Below, piece after piece: positions 22,713 through 34,241 of a stretch of DNA of 64,000 bases. Source of the DNA: Cryptomeria japonica (taxonomy: Eukaryota > Streptophyta > Pinopsida > Cupressales > Cupressaceae); contig NC_081407.1 of NCBI RefSeq assembly GCF_030272615.1, forward strand, positions 138,822,897 through 138,886,896, in the 5' to 3' direction. The first letter of the stretch is position 1. Each line of letters starts with the position of its first letter. The notes beneath the pieces were generated by a model. It saw only the letters and a program-made list of their open reading frames with translations, was not told the DNA's origin and made no database searches. Both the position numbers and the translations under genes were made by a program.

Positions 22713-25700
22713 TGTAGTGTCTCTCCTTGACTCGTCCTTTCTTTTGTGCTTCGATAGATTATACTGGCATAGTTTAGACTATTTTTGTGATGCTTTGACT
22801 AGATGTTTATGGATTTATTTATGTTTTAGATGCTTCTTTATGGATAATAGACATATTATACTATGCTTGACATTATGCTTTCATGTGGATGATGATATTC
22901 CTATACTTTTGTGCGGATGGATTACTCTATGATGATCGTTGTGCGTTCACTTCTATGCATGTATCATGTTTGTTCTATGATTATTTGATGTTATTTTATT
23001 ATGTACTAACCCCATTCTATGATTATGATTCTATGTGATGCATTGATGCTATATTGGGTGACTGTCTGTGTGAGTAGAGACGATTTCATATCACTCATTG
23101 TGAGTATGATATGTCATCGCGATTCTTTATCACTTGTTTGTTCATTATATACTGTATATGTTGTATCGTGGCTTTGTGGATGCAGGATTTGCAGTTACCA
23201 GACATCGACTCCACCTGGCTTCACATGTCTGAGCGTGTGTTATCCCAAAGGCAAGTTGATCGAAGTTGACATGATGTCCCACCCTACACTCTAGGTTTAA
23301 GTTGATTACCTTGTCAGTTTAGAGTCTTGGCACGAGTCGTGGTTAGTGTGTAATGCTTTCTGGGTTTATTCTTTGGTGGTTAGCATGATGTAGCTTGGTA
23401 ATTATTGATTTGATTATTTATTAATTAATTGATCAAATAAAATGATTTATATAGTTTAATAATGTTAAATTAAAATAAAAGATTAATATAGTTTATAATA
23501 ATAAATTAAATAAATAGTTGGTATAATAGTTAATAATAAAGTGTTGTTAAATTAATGTTATTATTATGGATTCCTTGGTTTTATATTTAATTAGTGGATT
23601 GACTATACCTGGGGTTATCAAGGATTATTTATTATTGTTTATTATTAATTATTGATTATTATTTATTAATCATATGTGGTATTTATTTATACCCCTTGGT
23701 TATTTAATTAATTGAGTTTTTCTATAATTATTTGTGCCCATGTTTTTATGAGTGGTTTATATTATTATTTTCTTGTTACTCTTTTGGGTTAATTAGTAGA
23801 TTCTTTTTACCTACCCTATTATTCTATTGGTTATATTTTTTGGTAAGTAAATAAAATAATATTTTCTAATTCTTACCTTGGGTTTTGCAATGGTTGGTAA
23901 GAGATATATTATTTTGTAATATTTTGATTGGCGGAGATTTTCTATAGTTTTAGTTTGATTTTTTATTTATTTGGCTTCCTGGGTATTTTGTTGGGTTAGC
24001 ATTTCGAGTATTATTTTGCAAGTTGGATTTGGCTAAGGATTTTGGATTTTGAAGATTGCTTGAAGATTTCTTGGTTTGGATTGTGGATTGCGTTTCTTCG
24101 AATTCTTTCCATTAGTTCTATTTTTCCAGGTTGGAGGACTTATCGTTCTATGCAAAATTTATTTCTACGAAAGATTGTATTCTTTGTGCATTTTATTGTC
24201 TTTGGGTAGCATGGGAAAATATAAATATAAAATATAATCAGAGTTAAATTTATTTCATATGAATTTTCATATATGGTTTAAACTATAGGATGGGGAAAGA
24301 AATACATTCCTTCTGTTTTCTGAGATTTGCTATTATCATGAGCGATCGGCTCTATAAGTGCTTGCTTATGTGTTTGGTTTTGGTATTTTGTATGCAGACC
24401 CTTGTATTAATCTAGGTCTCGACTTGCCTTGAATTCTTTTGTGGTATTTGTGAACAATGATTATTTCATGCCTAGATATTATCGGCAGAATATTTTGTCA
24501 AAGTCTTGTTTATGTTTATTTGTTTATTTTTTAGCTTGGAAGGTTGTTCCTTCGATTTATTTTGTCAATGCATTTCTATTGATTATATTCTTGGGATTTT
24601 ATTTTATGCCTTCAATTTTATATAGTTGTCGCAAGTTTTATGTTCTGTCTCAGCAATTGCGTTGCTACTTTGTATGTGTTGTTTCTTTTATCAAATGCAT
24701 TGTTTCTTTAGGCAATTGTGTTGTACTGGGTTGTGAATGCATTGTCATGTAGGGTATATGCGTGATTTAAATGTAAATGTGTTGTAAAATGTGTCGTATG
24801 CGTTGCTCTGTATAACAAAAGCATTGCAGGATTTGTCATATGTGTTGTTCTGCATAGCATATGCACTAAACTGCTTGTTTTCAGTAAGTTTGTCAATTTG
24901 ATTTTTTTCTAGTTTTTTGTTTTTGTTCTTCAAAATCCAGAGGTTGTTTTTTGATACCTGAGTTGTTTCAGGTCTGTTTCATTGATTGATTATTGGTTAT
25001 TTGGCTTGTTTGTGTGATTATCTTGCAGCCAGGCTCAATTGTTGTATTCTTTAATGATGATTGCTTTGTTGTTGGATTGGTTGGATGCCTTGGTAAGCTA
25101 GGTCTTGTATTGTTGAGAGATCATGGTTTTGTGGTAGAATTTTGTGTTGTTACCCTAAGGTCTAGGTGCATGCAAGGGGGGGAGTGGGCTTCATAGTGAG
25201 TGACTAGGATCGCATGGAGTGGGTTGTCAAGTCCATTCGGGGTCCAAATGTCTAGGTATCTCACTAGGAGTTTTCCAATGTAAACAAGTGATAACTTAAT
25301 TAATAATTTTTGGTTTGGGTAGAATAGTTCATCTTAATAAGATAAGAATATAATTAGTCCCCTTTGCTTTGCCTAGCAGTGGTTGACCTGGATAGGTTTG
25401 GGAAGACCTTGGTAAAACCCATGTAAGCTAATCTCTCTCACTCCATAAAGTTATCACATGTGCTTTGGGACATCCGGTATTGGTACCTAGGTACCCACAT
25501 GTTGCATGTGATGACACTCTTGCTCCCTACATGTAGGTCCTAACGCCTTGAGTTCTACTTGGTTGTGTTGCCTCTGGAGGGTTCTGTATTTGGAGGGTTT
25601 GTGTTGATGGTTATCATTTGGTTATTTTATGTTTACTTAAGTGTTCCTTGTTGTATTGGTCTTTCCTTTGGTTGTTAGGTGTCAGCCTAGATCTAGAGTA

Positions 25701-26565
25701 TGTGTGGGATCTTGTGTTAGCTCATAGCACGGGGGGTGGTTCCTTTGGTTCCACATGGTCGGGTGGTTTGATGCCTTCTTCCATTGGGATGTTCTTCGTT
25801 GGATGCTCTTGTGTGGATGTGGATATCTTGTCTTCTCACCTTTGGATGGATTCTTGTAGCAAATTGATGTAAATAATTATATGGCAATGTATATAGTGAT
25901 TCATGACGTAATTGAAATGTAAATAGGACCATTTTCCTTGTGGTGAAGGATATTGTAATATGTTGTAATAGTATGTTGGAAGAATAAATAATGTAACTTG
26001 TAATATTGGTTCATTAATGGAAATTGATTCATGGATGTTTATATGGTCTTATGTAAAGTTGGATATATATTAGATTATCCTTTGATTAGTTCATGATGAC
26101 AGAAATGTATAAGCAATTTGGGAGTAGGAACATTTGGTATTGGTATTTTAAAATGAACTTAATAAGGATTGGTTAAGTATGCTTAGTAGATGGATATAAT
26201 CATGATATAGAATAGTGAAAGATCATGTGTGCATTGTAAGAATGATTCATGTTAGGAATTGGTATGCATTTAGTCCATGGTGGTAATTGTGATAATATGC
26301 TTATGGCGTTATTGTTTATCGTTAGTTTAAGTGATGACGTTGAGATGACCTAGAGGATACTTTGATATGTTATGTTTATTTCCACTTGCGTTGTGTTCTT
26401 ATGTGTAATTGATCATGACGGTTAGATGTTATATGGTTAATGAATGACTATTGCATTTGTGTAGCTGATGATAATAGTTGCATTACTTGATATTTAAAAA
26501 AAAAAATTAATCTCTATTGCATGTTAGTTAGTGTACTTCTATAGGGTATTTTGGTGGGCATTACA
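22713..26565 (+). repeat. 5' LTR of giant-LTR gypsy element
   Basis: It starts TGTAGTGTCTC and ends GGGCATTACA, two bases before the primer site. It is 3853 bp, unusually long. It contains an AT-rich block near 23400-23900, a cluster of TGCRTTG words at 24650-24870 and several small open frames that recur in the other LTR and have no recognisable motifs. Start and end were set by comparing with the copy beginning at 28278. Confidence 0.88.
24650..24870 (+). repeat. Cluster of TGCRTTG words in LTR
   Basis: About eleven variants of TGYRTTG (TGCGTTG, TGTGTTG, TGCATTG) occur in 220 bp. The cluster is preserved in the 3' LTR at about 32190-32430. Spacing is irregular (about 12-30 bp). Confidence 0.55.
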
Positions 26566-26567
26566 TT

Positions 26568-26579
26568 TGGTATCAGAGC
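26568..26579 (+). other. Primer binding site (tRNA-iMet) of gypsy
   Basis: TGGTATCAGAGC, an exact match to the plant initiator tRNA-Met primer site, two bases after the end of the 5' LTR. Confidence 0.92.
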
Positions 26580-26738
26580 TCATGTTCATACACTAGGTAC
26601 TCTGGTTTCATATGAGCCCATTATGTGTATTAGCACTTTAGTATAGGATTAGTCGCAAGATTATCCCTAGCGGTTGTTTTCTTGCATTTAGTTGCTTTAG
26701 ATTTCATCTTATAGTATTTTGTGTCTTGCTTAGACAAG

Positions 26739-28277
26739 ATGCTTGCTAGAGGTAGAGGTCGTGGTCGTGGTGGGTGTATGTGTACTCGACAAAATCCTCG
26801 TCCTGAGGTTTTGTAAGAGTCACACCATGAGGAGCAACAATAGGATCAGTAGGTGGAAGGAGAGCAAGTTAGTAATGTGATTCTGCAATTGGTCAATTTG
26901 CTTCAGGGACTTCTTGATCGGTTGGGTCCGAAACAAGAAGAGAATCAACAAGAGGGATCTCATCATGATAGTCATCAGGATAGAGAGGTAGAGCAAGAGC
27001 GAGTGAGGGAACATTTGCGTTCACCTTGGAGGATAGATGATGTAGTACTTGATCAGGATTCGGTTGCAACAAGTCATATGAGAGACCTTTTGAGAGCTCG
27101 TCCTCCTACTTTTGATGGTTCAGGCAGTGGTTTAGAGGTAGAGACTTGGTTGCTTGATATGGGTAGGTGTTTTTCCATGCATCTGTAAGGTAGTAAAACC
27201 AAGGCTAGGTGCATGATAATGTATCTTCAAGACTTTGCTTCCACTTGGTGGCATATGGAGGAGTGGAAGCTTCATTTGGACATTGAGTCAGTATCATGGG
27301 AGTTATTTTTAGAGCATTTTTGTGTTCATTTTCTGTCAGATCTTTGGAGACAGCATAGGACCGATGAGTTTCACAACTTGAGGAAGCAAGACATGACAAT
27401 AGAGCAGTATGAGAAGAAGTTCTTTGAGCTTGGACAATATTTTGGATTAGCAGATGATGATGTGATGCTTGTGCAACATTTTATCAGAGGTCTTGATGAT
27501 CGCATCAGTGGTGATGTTCGAGTCCATGAACCCAAGTCTACGGCAGTAGCCATGGAGAAGGCACAAATGGTTGAGGAGAAGCTTCTGTCAAGAGGTCCTT
27601 CAATTGTACAGAGTGTTAGTTCTCCAATATCAGGTTCAAATGTGAGAGGTACTTAGTCGCAGGCTTTAGGACATGCTAGGAGGGATCCTCCTTCATCTAG
27701 AGGTGATAATTCTTAGCAAAGGGAGAGTTCTCGGGATCATAATTCTTTACGCGGGCACAAATTATGTAGTGACATAGAGTGTAATAGGTAGCGTGCTTTC
27801 TGTTTTCAAGGTTCGCAGGCAGCACGGAGTTCTTAGTAGAACTCTAGTGGAGGTAGTTTTCAGTAGCCTAGTGCACCTTTAGTCATTTGTGGTTTCACTA
27901 GAGGGAGTTGTTTCACTTGTGGTTAGCAGGGACATTATGTAGCGAGTTGTCCACAACAGTCTACATAGGTATATGTTCAGCGACTAGTAGCTTCAGAGCC
28001 CACAGTTGGCGATGCAGTGAGGTCTCATCATGTTTTTGCGGCAGTGGATCACTGTCAAAGAGAAATTGGAGAGTCTTCAGGTCATTCTTTGGTGATCGTG
28101 CACGTTTTGTGGCATCAGGAGTTGATCCTCAGGGTTCGCAGCATGGTGCAAGAAAGGGTCCAATGCGGCCTGAGTATAATTTATCAATATTTTTTTCAGT
28201 GGATGCAGTATTTTAGACAATTATTTTCCTATTTGTTTCAGGCTTTCAGGAGTAATCCTTGGACAAGGGGGGGAGGA
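26739..28277 (+). pseudogene. Gypsy gag with 12 in-frame stops
   Basis: From the ATG at 26739 (an Arg-Gly-rich N-terminus) one reading frame runs 1.5 kb to the 3' LTR with no frameshift but 12 stops: ten TAG and two TAA. The retrotransposon gag domain is clear around 27100-27560 (RARPPTFDGSG, FASTWWHMEEW, IEQYEKKFFELGQYF, VQHFIRGLDD). A CCHC knuckle lies at 27909-27950 (CFTCG..QGHYVASC) with a TAG inside it. Protease, RT and integrase are missing; the frame passes from just after the knuckle into sequence that abuts the polypurine tract. Gag would form the virus-like particle; this copy could not without suppression. Confidence 0.88.
28262..28277 (+). other. Polypurine tract of gypsy
   Basis: GACAAGGGGGGGAGGA lies directly before the TG of the 3' LTR, where plus-strand DNA synthesis is primed. 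Its presence shows the downstream end of the internal region is intact even though pol is gone. Confidence 0.88.
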
Positions 28278-29054
28278 TGTAGTGTCTCTCCTTGACTCAT
28301 CCTTTCTTTTGTGTTCGGTAGATTATACTGGCATAGTTTAAACTATTTTTGTGATGCTTTGAGTAGATGTTTATTTATCAATGTTTTAGATGATGCTTTA
28401 TGGATAATAGACATATTATACTATGCTTGGCATTATGTTTACATGTGAATGATGATATTTCTAGACTATTGTGCGGATGGATTAGTCTATGATGATCATT
28501 GTGTGTTCACTTCTATGTGTGTATCATGTTTGTTCTATGATTATTTGATGTTATTTTATGATGTACTAAACCCATTCTATAATTATGATTCTATGTGATG
28601 CATTGATGCTATATCGGGTGACTGTCTATGTGAGTAGAGACGATTTCATATCACTCATTGTGATCATGATATGTCATCATGATTCTCTATCACTTGTATG
28701 TCCATTATATACTATATATGTTGTATCGTGGCTTTGTGGATGTAGGATTTGCAGGTACCAAACATCGACTCCACCTGGATTCACAAGTATAAGCGTGTGT
28801 TATTCCAATGGCAAGTTGATCGGAGTTGACATGATATCCCACCCTATACTCTAGGTTTAAGTTGATTACCTTGTCATTTTAGAGTCTTAGCATGAGTTGT
28901 GGTTAGTGTGTAATGCTTTCTGGGTTTATTCTTTAGTGGTTTGCATGATGTAGCCTAGTAATTATTGATTTGGTTATTTATTAATTAATTAATCAATTAA
29001 ATTAATTTATATAATTTAATAATGTTAAATTAAAATAAAAGATTACTATAGTTT

Positions 29055-30744
29055 TGGTGCAGGAGCACCTAGGCTACCATCAAGCCTCTATGAGGCAAAT
29101 TTTGAATCTTTTGTGTTTTGAAGTATGAAAAGTTGTAATAAGGTGTTGCAAGGCCATATAAGATGTAATGATTCCATATATGATGTAATAAGGTCATTGG
29201 GACTAATGGTTTGTATGTTGAGCCCTAATGGGGGCCATGTTGGCACCTATTGACAAAATTGGCTTAATGTGGAAAATATGTCTCAATAGGTCAAGTATGA
29301 TGTTTGATGTTATGTAAGGGTATTATGGACCTATTTGTGTCATTGTTGATTCATTGAAGTCATAGGTTGGGTCTAGGATTAAAGTTAGTCAAAGTTGCTT
29401 ATGTTGTCCAAAAATTGCTCAAGCAACTTTTTGTGTTTAAAGGGGTGATATGTGTTGGTTAGTAATAAAAGATCAAATGTTGGTTATAATCATTGGGGAA
29501 GGCATTAAGACCATTAAATAAGCCTTTCCACAGTTTGAGTAAGGGTTGATATGTGTTGGAAAGAAGAAAGTCAATATAAATTTCATTGTTTATTGCACTT
29601 TTCCTGAGAACTCCCACGTGACAGTCTGATAAAAGGTATTTTCCATTAAATAATTCATTCATTTTGCACTGATTGACCATTGGAGATGAGAGAGAAATGA
29701 ACTACCTCTGATTTGTCTTTTGTATCATTTAGTTTCATTAAGTTTTTAGAAAGATATCTCAAATTCTGTAAAATTAGTCTAAACCCTTATCTAGGGTAAA
29801 CCGAGATTGTTAAAAAATTCTCTTTTTTTTCTTTCATGTCAAATAAGCTACTCCAATGGGTGGAAATTCTTTGTACATATTTGTTGTCTATTTTCTATGT
29901 TTTGCAGGGTACCATGAAGCATTTGGCACGTGTAATCATGATGGTAAAGGACTGAAATTCAGTGTCTCAGACTAAGAACACAACGGTTCAATAAAGTTGG
30001 TGAGAGAGTTGGAAGGTGTAAGGAGGCATCCCAAACAAAAACCAAGTAATGATCACCAAAAGAACTAATTCAAAAGACCACAACTCGTGACTGTCCTAAG
30101 TCTCATGATGACTATCATAGTTTGACAGTACTTTGTAACCACTACACTTTACATGCTTAAGAGTGAACTTGGTGTTGAATTGGATATCAGAGGGTAGTAG
30201 GGTGTATTATCATCTTCATCGCTTGCATTTGAGGGGTTGAGAACACTTTGTGTTATAATGATTGTCCCAAAGTACATGAGTGTCATAAAACATGTCAAGA
30301 CAATCCTAATGAGCAGTGTACTGACTGTGAATGAAGAGTAACCATGTTGGGTTGATTGGGTGGGTATAGAGTCAAGAGTGGGAGTTTTGTGAAGTCCTTG
30401 AAGGGATTGCCAAGAGTATATGTGGTTGGAGTAGTCTTTTTATGTTGGACTAGAGTTTGAGAGTCCTAATTGAGCATGTACTAGGGTGAGTGACTAGTAG
30501 AAGGTCTTATGGTGTTGGAGTGTTGGAGGACTTGGGGTTTGGATTCACATGTGTTCGAAAAGTATATGTGAGCATGTTCCAATGAGTGGATGAAGGCTAG
30601 GAAACATGATGTATTGTACCTTGTGAGTACCAACAACCTTGTGAGGGGTCTTGTGAGATTTTAGAGGGTTATCACCTTATTGCATAGGTGAGTTGGGAGA
30701 AAGATCTCCCCCTATTGATTGAGTTCCTTGGATGCTATGCATCA
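29055..30744. mobile_element. 1.69-kb solo LTR, TSD AGTTT
   Basis: The insert begins TGGTGCAGG and ends ATGCATCA, with AGTTT directly before (29050-29054) and after (30745-30749). The 5' LTR of the host element shows the uninterrupted empty site. It has no coding frame, primer site or polypurine tract, so it is a solo LTR left by recombination between the two LTRs of an inserted element. A short GGTGC..GCACC hairpin sits at its start. Its superfamily is unknown. Confidence 0.82.
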
Positions 30745-31083
30745 AGTTTATAATAATGAATTAAATAAATAGTTGGTATAATAAATAGTTATAAAGTGTT
30801 GTTAAATTAATATTATTATTATGGATTCCTTGGTTTTATATTTAATTAGTGTATTGATTATACCTTGGGTTATCAAGGATTATTTATTATTATTTATAAT
30901 TAATTGATTATTATTTATTAATCATGTGTGATATTTATTTATACCTCTTGGTTATTTAATTAATTGGGATTTTTATAATTATTTGTGCCCATGATTTTTT
31001 GAGTGGTTTATATTATTATTTTCTTGTTACTCTTTAGGGTTAATTAGTAGATTATTTCTACCTACCCTATTATTCTATTGGTT

Positions 31084-31351
31084 TTTTTTTAAAATGCCTT
31101 TTTAACTTCACTGGTGACGCTGGCATGACACGCCCTCTAGCTCCACATGAACACTTTTGACCTAGAGCTATGAACCAGTGAGGCCACAACTGGGGGACCT
31201 AATCCCCACACTTCACCTGTTCAAACCCACGAGCACAACGGCCCAACGAAGACACAAGGCATCCAAGCACAATGGCCCAACAAGGGTTTGAACCTTGGTG
31301 GTCGCTTCACCAACGAAGTGTTTTAACTGTGACACTACATGTCCGAAGATA
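31084..31351 (-). mobile_element. tRNA-type SINE, 15-bp TSD
   Basis: A ~268-bp insert is flanked by the 15-bp repeat ATTATTCTATTGGTT (31069-31083 and 31352-31366); the empty site is visible in the other LTR. Read on the minus strand it ends in a poly-A run (T9 at about 31082-31090 on plus). Near its start it has a perfect pol III B box, GGTTCAAACCC (31284-31294), with an A-box-like AGTGTCACAGTT about 40 bp upstream. Long flanking repeats, an A tail and an internal promoter are the hallmarks of a SINE moved by LINE machinery. The family is not one I can name. Confidence 0.85.
31284..31294 (-). promoter_or_regulatory. Pol III B box of SINE
   Basis: GGTTCAAACCC on the minus strand fits the tRNA B-box consensus GGTTCRANNCC. 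The spacing from the A-box-like word is compatible with a tRNA-derived SINE head. Confidence 0.75.
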
Positions 31352-32579
31352 ATTATTCTATTGGTTATATTTTTGGGTAAGTAAATTAAATAATATTTTA
31401 TTATTCTTACCTTGGGTTTTGCAATGGTTGTTAAGAGATATATTATTTTGTAATATTTTGATTGGCAGAGATTTTTTATAGTTTTAGTTTGATTTTCTAT
31501 TTATTTGGCTTCCTGAGTATTTTGTTGGACTAGCATTACGGGTATTATTTTGCAAGTTGGATTTGGCTGAGGATTTTGGATTTTGAAGATTGCTTGAAGA
31601 TTTCTCAACTTGGATGGTTTGTTCTTCTTCAAATTCCTTCCATTACTTCTATTTTTCCAGGTTGGAGGAATTATCCTTCTATTCAAAATTTATTTCCAGG
31701 AAAGATTGTATTCTCTGTGCATTTTCAAAAAGATTGTCTTTGGGTAGCATGGGAAAATATAAATATAAAATATAGTCAAAGTTTAATTTATTTCATATGA
31801 ATCTTCATATATGGTTTGAACTATAAGATGGGGAAATAAATATATTCCTTCTGTTTTCTGAGATTTGCTATTGTTGTGAGCGATTGGCTCTGTAAGTGCT
31901 TGCTTCTATGTTTGGTTTTGGTGTTCTATATGCAAACCCTTGTATTAATCTAGGTCTCTGCTTGCCTTGAATTATTTTGTGGTATTTGTCAATTGTGATT
32001 ATTTCATGCCTGGATATTTTCGGCAGAATATTTTGTCAAAGTCTTGTTTATGTTTATTTGTTTATTTTTGAGCTTGGAAGGTTGTTCCTTAGATTTATTT
32101 TGTCAATGCTTTTCTATTGATTATATTCTTGGGATTTTATTTTATGCCTTCAATTTTATATAGTGGTTGCAAGTTTTTTGTTCCATCTTAGCAATTGCGC
32201 TATTACTTTGTATGTATTTTTTTTAATCAAATGTGTTGTTTCTTTAGGCAAATGTGTTGTACTAGGTTGTGAATGCATTGTCATGTAGGGTATATGCATG
32301 ATTTAAATGTAAATACGTTCTAAAATGTGTTAGATGTGTTGTAGAAAGTAGTGAAAGCATTGCTCTGTATAACAAATGCGTTGTAGGATTTGTCATATGC
32401 GTTATTCTGCATAGAAAATGCCCTAAACTCCCTGTTTTCAGTAAGTTTGTCAACTTGATTCTTTTTCCAATTTTCTGTTCTTGTTCTTTGGAATCCAGAG
32501 GTTGTTTTCTGATATCTAAGTTGTTCCAGTTCTGTTTAATTGATTGATTATTGGTTATTTGGGTTGTCTATGTGATTAT

Positions 32580-33837
32580 TGTTATACAACTCAAATAACT
32601 CGAAGACAACTCAAATGGGGGGGGGGGTGAATCAGTTGTCACAGATTACCAAAACCTTAAGCAATTAAAAATTTAATACCATAACCCAAAATATTAATAC
32701 CAGAATGTTTAAACCAAATACTAGAATAGTTGTTAAACCAATTAAGCATAAACAATAATCACATAATAACTACCATCCACATGACACCAAGATAATAATA
32801 AGATTTATATGTGGAAAACCCGGTAAAGGGAAAAACCACAGTGAGAAGCCTACCCACAGTCAAGTAGTACTTCTGCAGCAAGTATGTGAATTACAATTGA
32901 GGGGCATGCACTTGCAGGAAGGCCAACAGCCTAGAGTGCACTACTCATCACAAAAGGAGTCACACTGACTACATAGAAATCCAAACTACAATACGGAGAA
33001 GAGGTTGAACTGCAAAGATAACATCTTCTATGCCAGAGTAAAGTTTTGGTTAAGCTCAATACCAGAGGACTAAATCCTCTTGTATAAACCCAATTCGATC
33101 TCCAATGATCAACCAAATCCTCTGCTTGAGTGATATTACATTATTCACACATTACATATCCATATCCCATTCCCATGATCTTTTCCCTATCATAATCTAC
33201 AATGATATCTTACATCTATATATACAAACCCTCGACCATAAACAATCAGGTTGGCTACCGGTCAATAAAACAATTACATAATTACAAAACATGTTGGCCT
33301 TAGACCAAACAAATAATATTCAACATATAAGACATCTCAAAAACGTATCGAGAAGTCCAATCCATATGCTTCATTAAATTGGTCCATAACCTAGACCAAC
33401 CGGGACCCAATATAGGTCCACACGGTACAACAATGATCTCCATTCACCAAGTCTCAAACATGACCACCAACAACATCCTAAAACTCCACCAAAAGCTGCA
33501 CCAACACCACTTATGCAATGCATCGAAGATCTTCAACAAAATCTCTCTCGATGAAACCCTCATCAGAACCACAAGCCAAGCTTCCAAGCAAACAGGATAG
33601 AATCCGATCACCAGACCAAAACCAACTTACTGAATATGAACATGAGTATCATGAATAAGTCAATTTCATAACGAAATCTTATCGGAGTCTATTAGATCAT
33701 GCCAAATCCAAACCAACCAGAAACTACTCAAGTTGCCGGGACCAAAAGGGTGTTGGTAAAGCATCCAAACAACTAGTGTTGGCATCAATGACAAAACATC
33801 AATGCAACACATAATCAATTCCACCAAATGGCCAACA
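32580..33837 (-). repeat. 3' LTR of copia A
   Basis: 1258 bp. On the minus strand it starts TGTTGGCCATTTGG and ends ..GTATAACA. A run of ten or more G (near 32619-32630 on plus) matches the poly-C in the LTR end of element B. The two LTRs of this element look roughly 90% alike by eye over a sampled stretch, indicating an old insertion. Confidence 0.88.
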
Positions 33838-33852
33838 ATCTCCCCCTTTGAC
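33838..33852 (-). other. Polypurine tract of copia A
   Basis: On the minus strand this reads TCAAAGGGGGAGAT, directly before the TG of the 3' LTR. Confidence 0.8.
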
Positions 33853-34241
33853 ATTAATGGTAACACTAGATGTGAAAAACATCTAAGTACCAAGAAATGC
33901 TAAACAAATCTCCCCTAATGGAAGACAACCAACAATCTCCCACATACAGATGTAGCAATGAAGTTCTAAAACAATGACCAAACTCCCCCTATGAATGATA
34001 TCTCTGTAAAGCTGTGAATTATATTATACATATATCTCTCCCCCTTCTTTTTCTTTTTCACATCAATATCTCACCCCCTTTTACATCAATGCTAAAAATC
34101 CGACAAAAATATCAAAGCAAAAACATAAACCATTGAATCACAAAGCTGACTACTCCCCCTAAGCAATAGCATCCCCATATTTGTGTGAAAATGAAAAGTA
34201 TCTATGATAGTGCATACCGGACTAATGCCAAGCTGCATCAA

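Noticed and set aside
22702-23294. Cys-rich open frames at the start of the giant LTR, with a copy at 28585-28854
   Set aside because: They are LTR sequence; the frames differ between the two copies and have no domain.
25618-25872. 84-codon frame repeated at 40089-40277
   Set aside because: The repeat exists because both lie in LTR copies of one element; there is no recognised motif and the second copy is shortened.
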